A DNA stretch of 64,000 nucleotides from XYD12-FULL-36-8 sp964391015 (GCA_964391015.1 CAYMKU010000002.1:1-64000); one strand, 5' to 3'; positions 7,619 to 16,981 are shown, counted from the first letter of the stretch. Translations and numbers: made by a program. The notes: a model not told the origin generated them from the sequence alone.

Positions 7619-10420
7619 CTATCCCCCGAACATTCTAAGGTTATAAACAAACGAAAGCATAAAATATCTTTGCAGCACAATTGTACTTTTATCTTCGATA
7701 TAAGATTCTGTAATAGTTCTGTTTAAACTCTTGTTCTGATCCAGAATATCAAATGTTTCAAACTTTAGCTCGCCGCTGTTATCGCTGAAAAGCTTTACGC
7801 CAACAGAACCATTCCACAAATAATACTTTTGCTGAAGCTCTTTCGAGATACCAGTATTGAAATAAAATGCAAAGTCACTTCGAATAAAGAACTGGTTGAG
7901 AAATAACCAATAAAAACCGGCAGAAGCATTGTGAATAAAGTAATCTTTGTTCAAATCTGTTTGCTTATCATTTTTAGTGATATTGTATGTGGGATTATAT
8001 GATAATCTGAAATCTATTTCCTCACTAATGTTGCTATTCAGCATCACACCTTGACTGATCGAATAAGATCTTGAGTAATTTTTTATCTCATTTACTTGTC
8101 CAGGCGTTAAACCAAAATTAAATGAAGTGTTCAAATTCAAATTGCATCTTAGGAAGTCAATTGGAAATCCAGCATTCATAAAGGATCTGAGAGAGTAGGA
8201 ATAATCATAATTAATTGGATAAGTGAGCTGTGCTCCTTTTCTAAGAAATATTCCAGATGGAAGCAGCGTATCGTTCAATGCGTTTATAGTGATGTTGCCG
8301 ATATTATTCTTAACATAGTTAAAAAACATCATTGCAAAAAAAGAAGCGCCTGTTTGCATATTCGTGTTCAAATATCTTGCGGATAAACGATGGCTGTACT
8401 CTTCATTCAATCCAGGATTGCCGCTGCTGAGAAAAAGAGAGTTGGAATTATCAGGTGTGTTTTGTAGCTGACCTATTGATGGAGCATTAATGTTCGCATT
8501 ATAATTAAACCTAACATTACTGCTTTCAGAAAATTTATAACTTACTCTCGCATTGGGAAGGAGGTTGCTGTAATCTTTTTTTAGTGTGCCCGCTAACGGA
8601 AAAATCTGTTCTCCTTTTAAAGACGACTTCTGATATGAAACTCCTGTTGAAATATTCAGCTCTTCTGTTCGATAACGATAAGACAGCCCGCCTCGTAAAG
8701 TTGAATAATCATTCTGATATTCGTTAGATAACAGTGTATCCAATTCATCATAAAGCTGTGTTGCGGGATTAAAAGAATTTGCGTTCTTATCACTTTTGCT
8801 TCTGCTAAAATTTGCAGTAAAGTTCGCCTGAATTTGCGCATCCACACCGATAGGTTCAGTATAAACTAAATTTGATGATAGATTATATCCATTAGTTAAT
8901 TGATCTGTTCTTTGATTCGTAGTGTCCTCATTTAATGTTGCAGCACCGAAGTATTTGTTCAGTGAAAAAACATTTTTTTCGTTGTTCTTTCTATTCAATC
9001 CGCTATTTATGCTTAGGGAAATTGTTCGCCCTGGAAGCTCAAATTTGTGTCTCAACAGCAATTCGTTTGAAAGATTGTATCCATTGTTATTATTGTTGTT
9101 GGAATTATTTATCGTGTTGTTCAAATTTGTGTTAAGATAATTTGAACCGGACAGCTTGCTTAGCGAAGAATTATCCTGAAAATATAATTTGGGGGTTAAT
9201 ATCAATGAATTCATAGTATCAATATTATATTCAGCTTTAAAATTAATCCTATGATTGAAATTCTTCGCCGATGAGTTTGAATTCTCCGAATATAACTGCG
9301 GGTTCTCGGGATCTGCAAAATACTCACGATTAACAATCTGATTATTTGCGTTGTTCGAGTGATTAAAAAAGTAGCTACCATTAAGATTCAAATCGTTATC
9401 CCAGCTATCACTATAACTTAAACCCAAAGAATAAGTATCTGTATTTCCGTCTTGTCCTCCGACAAGAAAGTTTTCAGACTCGCCGCCGCCTCGTCCTTGA
9501 TATCCACCGCCTCTCATGCCTGGAGGTCTAAATTGTCTATCCCCTCCTCTGTTTCCAGTAAGACCAAGAAGGTCCTGAGCCGAAAAGTTTTGCTGATTCA
9601 CATTATTTACTAAACCAATCAACGAGATTCTTCTCTGCTGGCTGAAAAGATTGACATTCCCACCAGATAAATAACGATCATCAGTTCCATATCCGGCATA
9701 GAGCTTACCAAATTGTCCTTTCTGCCTGTCCGATCTTGTAATTATGTTAATTGTTTTGGATGATTGTCCATCATCAAAACCGGTGAATTGCGCTTGGTCA
9801 CTCATCTTATCATAAATCTGAATTTTCTCTATCAATTCAGCAGGGAGATTTTTCAATGCAATGTCAGGATCATCACCAAAGAATGGCTTGCCGTCAACAA
9901 GAATTTGCTTTACTTCTTCACCTTGTGTTTTAATTTTTCCATCTTCTCTCTGAACTCCAGGAATCTTTGTAATCAACTCTTCAGCAGTTGCATCAACGTT
10001 CGTTTTGAATCCCTTTGCTAAAAACTGAACCGTATCTTCCTTTTGTTCTGCTTGAATTACATTGCCAATAACTTCAACCTGTTCAAGCTGAACGGGAGTT
10101 CGTATCATTAAAATATCGCCAAGGTTAATATCTCTTCTGAAAAGACGCAATGTGTCTATATGTTTTTCATAACCGATGAAGGATATTTCAAGTGCATACC
10201 TTCCCGGGGCAATTTTTACAAACTCAAAATTTCCATCTTTATTAGATGTTATAATAATAGGTCTCTCATCGGTAAGTACTTTGGATAGCTTTATATTTGC
10301 ACCAATACACGGAGCATTGTCGGTGCTGTCTTTTAAAGTTCCCCTGATAGAAAACTCTTGTCCGAACAAAAGAACAGAAGCGCTAATCGAGAAGAATAAT
10401 ATTTTATAAATGTATTTCAT
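7619..10420 (-). CDS. Outer-membrane receptor-like beta-barrel with CarboxypepD_reg and plug domains
   Basis: 933 aa. Signal peptide at about 1-20 (ending LLFGQ). A carboxypeptidase-regulatory-like domain follows at about 22-105 (SIRGTLKDSTDNAP, GRYALEISFIGYEKH). A plug domain at about 120-230 contains TAEELITKIPGVQ, EVKQILVDGKPFFGDDP and KTINIITRSD. The rest is a large barrel of alternating strands with low-complexity loops (Gly/Arg-rich near 310, Asn-rich near 440). This is the OMP_b-brl_3/TonB-dependent-receptor-like architecture common in Bacteroidetes. No SusD partner is adjacent, so a nutrient substrate cannot be proposed. The stop lies only 11 bp from the stop of the SxtJ-like gene (convergent). 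Confidence 0.85.
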   Translation of the reverse strand: MKYIYKILFFSISASVLLFGQEFSIRGTLKDSTDNAPCIGANIKLSKVLTDERPIIITSNKDGNFEFVKIAPGRYALEISFIGYEKHIDTLRLFRRDINLGDILMIRTPVQLEQVEVIGNVIQAEQKEDTVQFLAKGFKTNVDATAEELITKIPGVQREDGKIKTQGEEVKQILVDGKPFFGDDPDIALKNLPAELIEKIQIYDKMSDQAQFTGFDDGQSSKTINIITRSDRQKGQFGKLYAGYGTDDRYLSGGNVNLFSQQRRISLIGLVNNVNQQNFSAQDLLGLTGNRGGDRQFRPPGMRGGGYQGRGGGESENFLVGGQDGNTDTYSLGLSYSDSWDNDLNLNGSYFFNHSNNANNQIVNREYFADPENPQLYSENSNSSAKNFNHRINFKAEYNIDTMNSLILTPKLYFQDNSSLSKLSGSNYLNTNLNNTINNSNNNNNNGYNLSNELLLRHKFELPGRTISLSINSGLNRKNNEKNVFSLNKYFGAATLNEDTTNQRTDQLTNGYNLSSNLVYTEPIGVDAQIQANFTANFSRSKSDKNANSFNPATQLYDELDTLLSNEYQNDYSTLRGGLSYRYRTEELNISTGVSYQKSSLKGEQIFPLAGTLKKDYSNLLPNARVSYKFSESSNVRFNYNANINAPSIGQLQNTPDNSNSLFLSSGNPGLNEEYSHRLSARYLNTNMQTGASFFAMMFFNYVKNNIGNITINALNDTLLPSGIFLRKGAQLTYPINYDYSYSLRSFMNAGFPIDFLRCNLNLNTSFNFGLTPGQVNEIKNYSRSYSISQGVMLNSNISEEIDFRLSYNPTYNITKNDKQTDLNKDYFIHNASAGFYWLFLNQFFIRSDFAFYFNTGISKELQQKYYLWNGSVGVKLFSDNSGELKFETFDILDQNKSLNRTITESYIEDKSTIVLQRYFMLSFVYNLRMFGG

Positions 10421-10544
10421 CTAGTATTTAGTTTCATTTATTATTAGACCAACCGGAACAATTATGGGTTTAATTAATTATTAAAATAATAAAAACAATC
10501 TGGCCTAATAATGAAAAAAGCGGTGACTGAAATCAAAGAAATAA

Positions 10545-11555
10545 TTACTCAATTTTTATAGATGCTTTTAATCCAAAATGATCCGAAATATTATTGCCGT
10601 TATCATCTTGAATATTCACTGCATTTATAGATTGCGCATATACTTTCTTGAAACTTGTTTGTCCAATGCTGTCATAAGCCACTATATAATCAAAACGGCG
10701 GGCGGCACTTTCATTATTAAATCTAAAAGTATGCTCCTGCTTATCGCCATGAAACTCTTTATGTAAATCCCGCGGATAACCCAGCAAGTTTTGCATTCTC
10801 GAAAATCTCTCTTCACTATAAGCATTGCTGTTAAAATCACCTGCGAGGAGAACAACCATACCTTCGGGCGATGAAACAATACCGGATTTAAGAACACCAT
10901 TAACCGCTTGATCAATGAAATATTTTATTTGCATGAGCTGTGCTTCTTTTTGCTCGGTTGTTCCAATTGCCTGAACGTGAGTTGTAAACAGAAAAAGCTT
11001 TGTGGTTTTATCAAGCTCAAATAATGCCCCCATTACAGATTTGTTTGCAAGGAAATCATTTGTCTTAGACATTTCCTTTTCTAAAATCATGTGGATGACA
11101 CCATTGGAGTTTTTAATCCCATCTCCGAATTCAATATCTGATAAATCTATTCTGGGACAACTGCTCATCATAAATAAACCCGCATCTTGAAAAATGAATT
11201 CCGGGAAGGAATTATAATCTACTCTTGCTATGATGTTGATAAAATGATTCGTGTCTGTTTTTTCTATGATGTAATCGCGGGTGCTTTCATCAAATAATTC
11301 CTGGAAGATTACAAAATCAAAGCCCTCGCTGTTTATGTAATCCATCAAATTATCAACTTCATTTTGCTCCTTCTCATAAATTGCTTTTATGTTATAAGTG
11401 ATTAAGCTTACCTGGTTATTAATATGTTTGGAACCATGGGGATGATTTGTGTAGCTGATATAATCTATAGTTGAGCAGGAAATAAAACCGACAGTTAATC
11501 CAAGGAGAAGAATTGCAGAAATAATGTTCGTAAGTCTCAGAGCCAATTTATCCAT
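10545..11555 (-). CDS. Endonuclease/exonuclease/phosphatase-family lipoprotein
   Basis: 336 aa from the ATG at 11555, which follows AAGG; an upstream TTG at 11579 is less likely. The signal MDKLALRLTNIISAILLLG leads to a lipobox ending FISC. Motifs of the EEP fold follow in order: LITYNIKAI, FVIFQELFDE (catalytic Glu), the TTHVQAIGT strand, LLAGDFNSNAYSE (catalytic Asp/Asn) and the terminal SDHFGL (catalytic His). The family includes sphingomyelinases, inositol phosphatases and nucleases. With a lipid anchor it should act outside the cytoplasm on a phosphodiester or phosphomonoester. The exact substrate is unknown. Confidence 0.8.
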   Translation of the reverse strand: MDKLALRLTNIISAILLLGLTVGFISCSTIDYISYTNHPHGSKHINNQVSLITYNIKAIYEKEQNEVDNLMDYINSEGFDFVIFQELFDESTRDYIIEKTDTNHFINIIARVDYNSFPEFIFQDAGLFMMSSCPRIDLSDIEFGDGIKNSNGVIHMILEKEMSKTNDFLANKSVMGALFELDKTTKLFLFTTHVQAIGTTEQKEAQLMQIKYFIDQAVNGVLKSGIVSSPEGMVVLLAGDFNSNAYSEERFSRMQNLLGYPRDLHKEFHGDKQEHTFRFNNESAARRFDYIVAYDSIGQTSFKKVYAQSINAVNIQDDNGNNISDHFGLKASIKIE

Positions 11556-11722
11556 TACCTTGTCGCTGTGTAAATACAATTATCATTTAATTTGAGTGCT
11601 AAAATAAAAAACTCGGTAGAATTTCTTGTGCCTATTTTTTACCACTAAGAAATTTGCTATGGTAATTAAAGGATTGATTTAAAGGAAGAAAGTGATATGT
11701 TTAGACAAATGTTAACTTATAT

Positions 11723-11890
11723 GCAATAACGACGTGGCAACTAAACCGCTGCTGCACGGTTTGCACTGCCAATGTTTTGTTTTGCTGATTATATTGTTTG
11801 TTTATTTCTTATAATTTCTTTTACTACCAAACTAATCTGCCAAAAACACGATCAGCTGTAGCAGTCGGTTTTGAGTTGCAGGTCATATGC
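11723..11890 (-). repeat. Long imperfect palindrome resembling an integron attC site
   Basis: GCAACTAAACCGCTGCT at 11737-11753 pairs fully with AGCAGTCGGTTTTGAGTTGC at 11860-11879 if three bases of the right arm bulge out. Outer arms (11723-11736 and 11880-11890) are partly complementary. A bulged stem with a long variable centre, lying directly after the stop of a small gene, is the layout of an attC recombination site; the minus-strand end reads CGTCGTTAT. The R-box does not match the textbook GTTRRRY, so the assignment is tentative. Confidence 0.4.
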
Positions 11891-11895
11891 ATCTC

Positions 11896-12201
11896 TCAAT
11901 TTTTGCCTTTAAATATTTCTTCCTTTTTTAATAATTGATGTCCTTCAAATACGGTAAGAATATCTAACGAGTTTTTCTTAACCAAGTAAACAATACGATA
12001 ATTTTTATGTATCAACTCACGAATATTATCTAGTGATAATTCAGGTACAATTCTACCTTTTTCTGGATAATCAATTATTGTTTCTGCAACAGAAATTAGC
12101 TTATCAACAAACTCAATAGCGACAACGGGGTTTTCTCTTGCGATATGTTCTTCAATTTCTTGCAGTCGAAGTAGCGCTTCTTTTGTCCAGAATAGTTTCA
12201 C
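11896..12201 (-). CDS. RelE/ParE-family toxin
   Basis: 101 aa. The frame begins MKLFWTKEALLRLQEIEEHI, then shows ARENPVVAIEFVDKL, a PEKGRIVPEL stretch, IRELIHKNYRIVY and a C-terminal VFEGHQLL. This is the standard ParE/RelE-like fold. Family members inhibit gyrase (ParE) or cleave mRNA on the ribosome (RelE); the sequence is closer to ParE in length and in the Y-R-I-V-Y strand. Its start overlaps the stop of the antitoxin gene by 4 bp, as in many such operons. Confidence 0.85.
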   Translation of the reverse strand: MKLFWTKEALLRLQEIEEHIARENPVVAIEFVDKLISVAETIIDYPEKGRIVPELSLDNIRELIHKNYRIVYLVKKNSLDILTVFEGHQLLKKEEIFKGKN

Positions 12202-12488
12202 TTTTCTTTTCCAGATCTTGTTTTTTGCAATTCACTTATAAGTTGTGAAGTGGAAAACACTTCCCCTTTCTCAGAGTTAGATAAACCACGTGAAATTGAA
12301 TCGATGAAAAGTTTGGTTTGTCTCAAATCATCAAATTCCGATGGAGAGATTAATACGCCCGCAGGTTTACCGTTTTGTGTTATAATCAAAGAATTACGCT
12401 TATTCTGGATTTCTCTGAGGTATTTTGCCAATCCGGATTTGAATTGACCAACAGGGATTATATCGTTTGCGACTAAGATGTTTTTCAT
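12198..12488 (-). CDS. Phd/YefM-family antitoxin
   Basis: 96 aa. The N-terminal DNA-binding beta-alpha unit reads VANDIIPVGQFKSGLAKYL, followed by NSLIITQNGKPAGVLISPSEFD, the classic Phd/YefM core. A disordered lysine-rich C-terminus would wrap the toxin. It is the first gene of a two-gene operon with the downstream ParE-like toxin, preceded by AAGGAT. Autoregulation by the complex is expected from the family. I could not pick out a clear operator palindrome. Confidence 0.88.
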   Translation of the reverse strand: MKNILVANDIIPVGQFKSGLAKYLREIQNKRNSLIITQNGKPAGVLISPSEFDDLRQTKLFIDSISRGLSNSEKGEVFSTSQLISELQKTRSGKEK

Positions 12489-12567
12489 TTTTTTATCCTT
12501 ATATTGTCTTTATTCTAGACTAAATATAAGCCCGTATTACGACAATATCAAGATTCTTTTATAGACA

Positions 12568-12760
12568 TATAACGACGCTGTGGCTAAGGCGCAACCCTTA
12601 ACTACAATGCCATATTTGTTAACGAAATTTATAATTACAAAAATCTTTCATGGCACGACTACCTTAAACAAGAAACTTAAAACGGAACGACTACCTCTAA
12701 AATTTCTAAAATGCCGAGTGCGAAAAAGCAATCAGCTTGAGCCGCTGGTTATACCGTTAC
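12568..12760 (-). repeat. Second attC-like imperfect palindrome
   Basis: TATAACGACGCTGTGGCTAAGGC (12568-12590) is largely complementary, with bulges, to the segment 12733-12755 (CAGCTTGAGCC...GGTTATACC). The site abuts the stop codon of the 181-aa gene at 12761. It shares ATAACGACG (plus strand) with the first attC-like site near 11726. Flanking a small gene on its 3' side with a related but not identical palindrome is what a gene-cassette array would show. Pairing is poorer than in the first site. Confidence 0.35.
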
Positions 12761-13306
12761 TTAATATTCCAGTAAATCGCTTTTTGCTTTACTTAATTTT
12801 TCAAATAATTTTTGATAATAGCGATAATCTTTTTCAATATGTTTTCTGAACAAAAATATATTACGTTTTAAACCTTCGTCGGTCAATTTGATTTGATATA
12901 GAAGCAAAGTATATAATTCTTCTCTCATTCTTTGTATTTCTTTATTTACTGAATGGGATATGTAATTATTATCTTCGCTTATATACACATATAATAAAAG
13001 AACACCAATCCAAAAAATACCAGAAATAATTATGGATGTTAATAAATATGGTGTTGATTCTCTCTGAAATCCAAAAGAATCAATTAATACAAGTATAGCA
13101 CTATTAAAAATGGTTAATGAAAAAAATATTAAAAGAATCTTAAAATTTTGGCAAATTGAGAATATTCTATATCTTCTTTTTAATGGAATAATTAAATCAG
13201 ATAAGATTTCATACCATTTATGTATTTCATCATCACTTACAGAGATATTTTTTGATGAATAAAATTTTTCTCTTAATTCTTTTATTTCATCTATATCACT
13301 TAACAT
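12761..13306 (-). CDS. Hypothetical two-TM membrane protein with C-terminal coiled region
   Basis: 181 aa, not recognised. A charged N-terminal helix (about 1-50) precedes two hydrophobic helices at about 52-75 (ILLIFFSLTIFNSAILVLI) and 88-108 (SIIISGIFWIGVLLLYVYI). A long, charged, probably coiled-coil C-terminal half follows (VNKEIQRMREELYTLL... to SKAKSDLLEY). Very AT-rich coding with an atypically high Ile/Tyr/Lys content. Size and orphan status suit a cassette-borne or accessory gene; it vaguely recalls small SLATT-like effectors, but I have no motif to support that. Confidence 0.6.
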   Translation of the reverse strand: MLSDIDEIKELREKFYSSKNISVSDDEIHKWYEILSDLIIPLKRRYRIFSICQNFKILLIFFSLTIFNSAILVLIDSFGFQRESTPYLLTSIIISGIFWIGVLLLYVYISEDNNYISHSVNKEIQRMREELYTLLLYQIKLTDEGLKRNIFLFRKHIEKDYRYYQKLFEKLSKAKSDLLEY

Positions 13307-13735
13307 AATAAAATTGATAACGGCATAACTATCAATTATGCCAAATTGGCGGTTTTCAATTGGCTGTTAACTAAGATTTTTTTTGTGTTTATAAACCGCT
13401 TTACTATATTATTTACTAATTCAGTTTATTTGGTGTAGCTTATCGAGTCGTTTCTGCAATGCCCAATCACAGTACCCCGTCAGTAGGTGTTTATAGTAGC
13501 TTGGCGTTTTTATCACTGGTAACTTACAATTTGGCTGCGCTAAAATCAACGATTCAACTGGATGCCAACCTTTGGTTGGTAAACTAGTTTCTATGTATCG
13601 GATTCCGGATGTCTGATACTGGATGCTGGATACAGGATATGACTTCTCCCTTCTACCCTTTCACGTTTATCGTCTCTACGAAAGTAGGGTAATAAGTATC
13701 TGATGGGGTTAATTAATGGTGGTTAAGAATAATAT
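13307..13735. other. 429-bp non-coding accessory region
   Basis: No gene seen. It holds a perfect 7-bp hairpin at 13322-13342 (GGCATAA/TTATGCC, 7-nt loop) beginning beside ATAACGGC, which resembles the R-box end of the two attC-like sites. There are also a second AATTGG-rich stem near 13342-13364, a CCAACC/GGTTGG hairpin at 13565-13579 and a period-7 tandem repeat at 13600-13641. This may be the scarred end of the cassette patch. Confidence 0.4.
13600..13641. repeat. Degenerate period-7 tandem repeat
   Basis: Six consecutive heptamers of the form NGGATNN (for example CGGATTC, CGGATGT, TGGATGC, TGGATAC, AGGATAT, with CTGATAC as the third unit) fill 42 bp without a break. The units share GGAT at positions 2-5 in five of six copies. 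Confidence 0.7.
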
Positions 13736-15112
13736 TCAATGACTATTCAAATTGTTTTTTTTGATTTTAGAAATCAAGCTCACTCGTGAAATACCGAGAA
13801 TCTCCGCAGCTTTTGTATTATTATAATGTGCATACTGAAGCACTTTTTGTATATGCATCTTTTCTATGTCTTTTAAAGACTGAGGCATTTCCTCTTCCTC
13901 AAATGAATCTACCGCATGATTATTATTCTCCAAAAAATAACTTGGGAGTGATTTTTTGGTCAATATATTTGATGCTTCCACAATTATAGCGCTATTAATA
14001 ATGTTTATTAGTTCTCTCACATTACCGGGGAATGAGTAAGCTCTCAAAAGATTAAGAACCGGATCAGAAATTTTTTCAATATTCTTACCGTACTTCAAAT
14101 TAAATATGTTCAGAAAATAGTTCGCAAGAAGTTCAATATCTCCTTTTCTTTCCCTTAACGGAGGCAGACTGATAGAATTAATATTTAATCTAAAGAAAAG
14201 ATCTTTCCTAAAGTTACCTTTCTTAATCTCCTCAAATAAATTTTTATTTGTAGCGGTTATAATTCTTACATCTGCTTTTAGGTTTTTTGTTGAACCAAGT
14301 CTGTAAAACTCTTCTTCCTGCAAAACACGAAGCAGCTTTACCTGTATGGATAATGCTAACTCTCCAATCTCATCTAAAAACAGAGTTCCTCCATTAGTCT
14401 CTTCCAGGAAACCGGCTTTATCCCTTGACGCACCCGTAAAAGCACCTTTTTCATGACCAAAGAATTCGGAAGAAAAAAGTTCTTGTGCAAAAGCACCGGC
14501 ATTTACGGCTACAAACTTTTTATCTCTCCTGCTGCTAATTTGATGAATAGCTTTAGCAATTAGTTCTTTTCCTGATCCGCTTTCTCCCCAAATTAATATA
14601 CTGTTATCTGTCTCGGCAAACATTTCCGCAAGATGGAAAACCCTGAACATTTTTTCATCTTTGGTTACAAAATCCTTAAAAACGTCTTTATGTTTAAGAC
14701 CATTCAAAGCAATTCCTTTTGCGGATTGAATCTTATTTTTTTGAACCTCGTTTTGTTCAATCGCAGCTTCAATATTTTGGAACAATTGCACTTCGTCAAG
14801 AGGTTTAAGCATGTAATCGTACGTGCCTAATTTCATTGCAGAGATACACAGGTCAATATCTTCAACGCCGGTAAGAACAATTGTCTTAATATTTATATTA
14901 TTACTCACTATAAATTTTAGTATATCCAAACCCGTTATTACAGGCATGTCCATGTCCAATAGCAGTACATCATAAGTATTGCTTTTTATGATCTCGAATG
15001 CTTTGGTGCTGTCCTGCAAGATATCAACTTCATATTTACCTTTCTGCAAGATTAATATTTTAAGAAAATTCAAGACAGCTTGATTATCATCTATTGCTAA
15101 TATTTTAGACAT
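13736..15112 (-). CDS. Sigma-54-dependent response regulator (NtrC family)
   Basis: 458 aa in three parts. The receiver domain (about 1-120) has acidic D8/D9 and phospho-acceptor D53 in LLLDMDMPV, with K in YMLKPLDE. The AAA+ domain (about 145-375) has Walker A GESGSGKELIA, the sigma-54 contact loop GAFTGA, Walker B GGTLFLDEIGEL and the R-finger region FRKDLFFRLN. A Fis-type HTH ends the protein (TKAAEILGISRVSLISKI). It should bind an upstream activator site and remodel sigma-54 polymerase. It directly follows its kinase gene (TAA and ATG abut) at the end of the NuoEFG-like operon, so that operon or its leader gene is the natural target. Confidence 0.95.
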   Translation of the reverse strand: MSKILAIDDNQAVLNFLKILILQKGKYEVDILQDSTKAFEIIKSNTYDVLLLDMDMPVITGLDILKFIVSNNINIKTIVLTGVEDIDLCISAMKLGTYDYMLKPLDEVQLFQNIEAAIEQNEVQKNKIQSAKGIALNGLKHKDVFKDFVTKDEKMFRVFHLAEMFAETDNSILIWGESGSGKELIAKAIHQISSRRDKKFVAVNAGAFAQELFSSEFFGHEKGAFTGASRDKAGFLEETNGGTLFLDEIGELALSIQVKLLRVLQEEEFYRLGSTKNLKADVRIITATNKNLFEEIKKGNFRKDLFFRLNINSISLPPLRERKGDIELLANYFLNIFNLKYGKNIEKISDPVLNLLRAYSFPGNVRELINIINSAIIVEASNILTKKSLPSYFLENNNHAVDSFEEEEMPQSLKDIEKMHIQKVLQYAHYNNTKAAEILGISRVSLISKIKKNNLNSH

Positions 15113-16981
15113 TTAATTCTCACTTTTTACAGGAATACGAATAATAAAGGCAGTTCCTTGACCTACTTTTGAATTAACTTCTATTGTACCATGATGATCT
15201 TTTATTATTCCGTATGTAATAGACAAACCTAATCCTATTCCGCCTAACTTCCTTTTGGTCGTGAAGAATGGGTCAAATATATTTTTACAAACCGCTTCGC
15301 TCATCCCGCAGCCATTATCCGAAACTATCAGATTAATCTCATCTTTCTGCTTGTTAAACTCGGTTCTTACCTTTATCAACCCATTTTCGTTCTCAATTGC
15401 TTCAGACGCATTCATTATTAGATTTAGTAACACCTGCTCCAATTTATTAATGTTACCCTTGAACTTTGGAATATTTTCACCCAGCTCTACTTCAAGTTGC
15501 GCATATTTTTTTACTTGTTTTGTCGTAAAGTTCAAATGATTTTTTATTAAGTCGTTTAGATCGACTAAGTCTGTCAATCCGCCTTCATCTTTTTTTGCAA
15601 AGTTTCTTAAATCGCTTACAATTTTTTTGGTTCTAGCTGCACCTTCTATCATATCACTAACAAGCGTAGTAGCATTATCCCTAAATAATTCATAATTCAA
15701 TCTTGCAATTTTTAATTCTTTATTTCCCTGGTAATGAGTATCGAGTATCGGAAAAATATCAGTTAAAGATTCTTGCAATATTTTTAAGTTTCCCAAAATA
15801 AAGGTGTTGGGATTATTTATTTCATGTGCAACACCAGCCACAAGTTTGCCTAATGAAGCAAGTTTGTAAGACTGAAGTAATTGGGACTCCATTCTTCTCT
15901 GATCTGTTACATCCGCACACACCTCAAGTATTCGATCAGCCGCTCCTTCAATTCCCATAATTGGATGCAGGTGTAGATTGTAATGTCTATCGTTTAACTC
16001 TAATGTTAACATAGAACCATTTTCGCTCCTGAATACTTTTTCAACTGGGCATTTCTCGCATGGATGATTCAGGCCGAACAATTTTTTATAACATTTCCCG
16101 GAACTGCCTATATCATCTTTATTTGACATAACAATATTGCGGTCTTTATCAATTACAACTATTTTATCAGACATCGCCTTGAAGACAGCATTTAGCTCTT
16201 CCCTCTTTTGATGACATTCTTGAGTCATTTTCACAAGAGCTTCATTTTTTAATTTAAATATCTCTCGCTGCTTTTTCAGATATCTGGCTTTTTCATCTAT
16301 CTCAACCACATGAGATATCTTGGTGGCTACTTCATTTATAAGATTTTCCTCTTCTTTAAGGAAGTCAAGTCCTTTCTTAAGAAAAACTTTCAGCTTGCCA
16401 ATTTCCTTATCATCTAAAAATATGTTTGTACATATAATTTCCGAGTCTTCCCCTAGAGATACTTTTTTATTATTATAAATTTTATCAGCTATCTCGATAA
16501 CTGCTTTTGTCTCGTTAGGGTATTGAAAACCAGCTTCTATAATCTGCGGACACGCTTTTAGAAAATCCTCAGGGGTATTTAATGCGTCTGCAGTCTTGCT
16601 GATATTGTAAAGACATTCAAGCTCTTTTACTCTTTCTCCCAGATCGTGTTCAATTTTTGATATCCTTATTATTTTATTTTTTAAACCAAAAAAATAAATC
16701 CCAGTACTCGCAGGAAGAATTATGAACTCATCTTTAAGTCCAGGTAACTGTAATTCGGTTGGTTGCTTGGAAGATCTAGCCGATTCTAATTTATTCAGAA
16801 AGTGGTTTAACTGCACAGACTTGGGGGAAGAATGGTCCTCACAGGAATTTAAATCAATCTTATTCCCCAATAAGATACTTTTTAGTGAGCCTCCCTGACA
16901 AATTAAATTTAGTTCCCCATCAAATATTGCGAAATTATCAAGCAAATCATTTACTAACCGCGCTGCATTCTTCGAAACCAT
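15113..16981 (-). CDS. Soluble sensor histidine kinase with GAF- and Cys-PAS-like domains
   Basis: 622 aa with no membrane segment. A weak N-terminal sensory region is followed by a GAF-like domain (about 120-235), a short coiled coil, then a PAS domain (about 265-360) bearing a cysteine cluster GKCYKKLFGLNHPCEKCPV. HisKA has the H-box VAGVAHEINNPN near residue 386, and HATPase_c has N-box NLIMNASEAI, G1 DNGCGMSEA, F-box FDPFFTTKRK and G2 GIGLGLSI. The Cys-rich PAS insertion is seen in kinases that may sense redox or metal; that role is inferred. It starts 2 bp after the stop of the large flavoprotein gene and abuts the sigma-54 activator gene, so it should sense something linked to that electron-transfer complex. 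Confidence 0.9.
   Translation of the reverse strand: MVSKNAARLVNDLLDNFAIFDGELNLICQGGSLKSILLGNKIDLNSCEDHSSPKSVQLNHFLNKLESARSSKQPTELQLPGLKDEFIILPASTGIYFFGLKNKIIRISKIEHDLGERVKELECLYNISKTADALNTPEDFLKACPQIIEAGFQYPNETKAVIEIADKIYNNKKVSLGEDSEIICTNIFLDDKEIGKLKVFLKKGLDFLKEEENLINEVATKISHVVEIDEKARYLKKQREIFKLKNEALVKMTQECHQKREELNAVFKAMSDKIVVIDKDRNIVMSNKDDIGSSGKCYKKLFGLNHPCEKCPVEKVFRSENGSMLTLELNDRHYNLHLHPIMGIEGAADRILEVCADVTDQRRMESQLLQSYKLASLGKLVAGVAHEINNPNTFILGNLKILQESLTDIFPILDTHYQGNKELKIARLNYELFRDNATTLVSDMIEGAARTKKIVSDLRNFAKKDEGGLTDLVDLNDLIKNHLNFTTKQVKKYAQLEVELGENIPKFKGNINKLEQVLLNLIMNASEAIENENGLIKVRTEFNKQKDEINLIVSDNGCGMSEAVCKNIFDPFFTTKRKLGGIGLGLSITYGIIKDHHGTIEVNSKVGQGTAFIIRIPVKSEN

Noticed and set aside
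7619..10420. SusC-type nutrient receptor
   Set aside because: No SusD partner and no clear SusC signatures; the plug and barrel fit the generic OMP_b-brl_3 receptor-like group better.
12580..12849. 89-codon plus-strand frame between the toxin-antitoxin genes and the orphan membrane gene
   Set aside because: It covers the attC-like palindrome and overlaps the end of the opposite-strand gene; no start signal and a composition typical of non-coding DNA.
13322..13342. Hairpin GGCATAA/TTATGCC as a terminator
   Set aside because: No T run on either side, and it lies upstream of the start of the 181-aa gene; better treated as part of the cassette-like patch.
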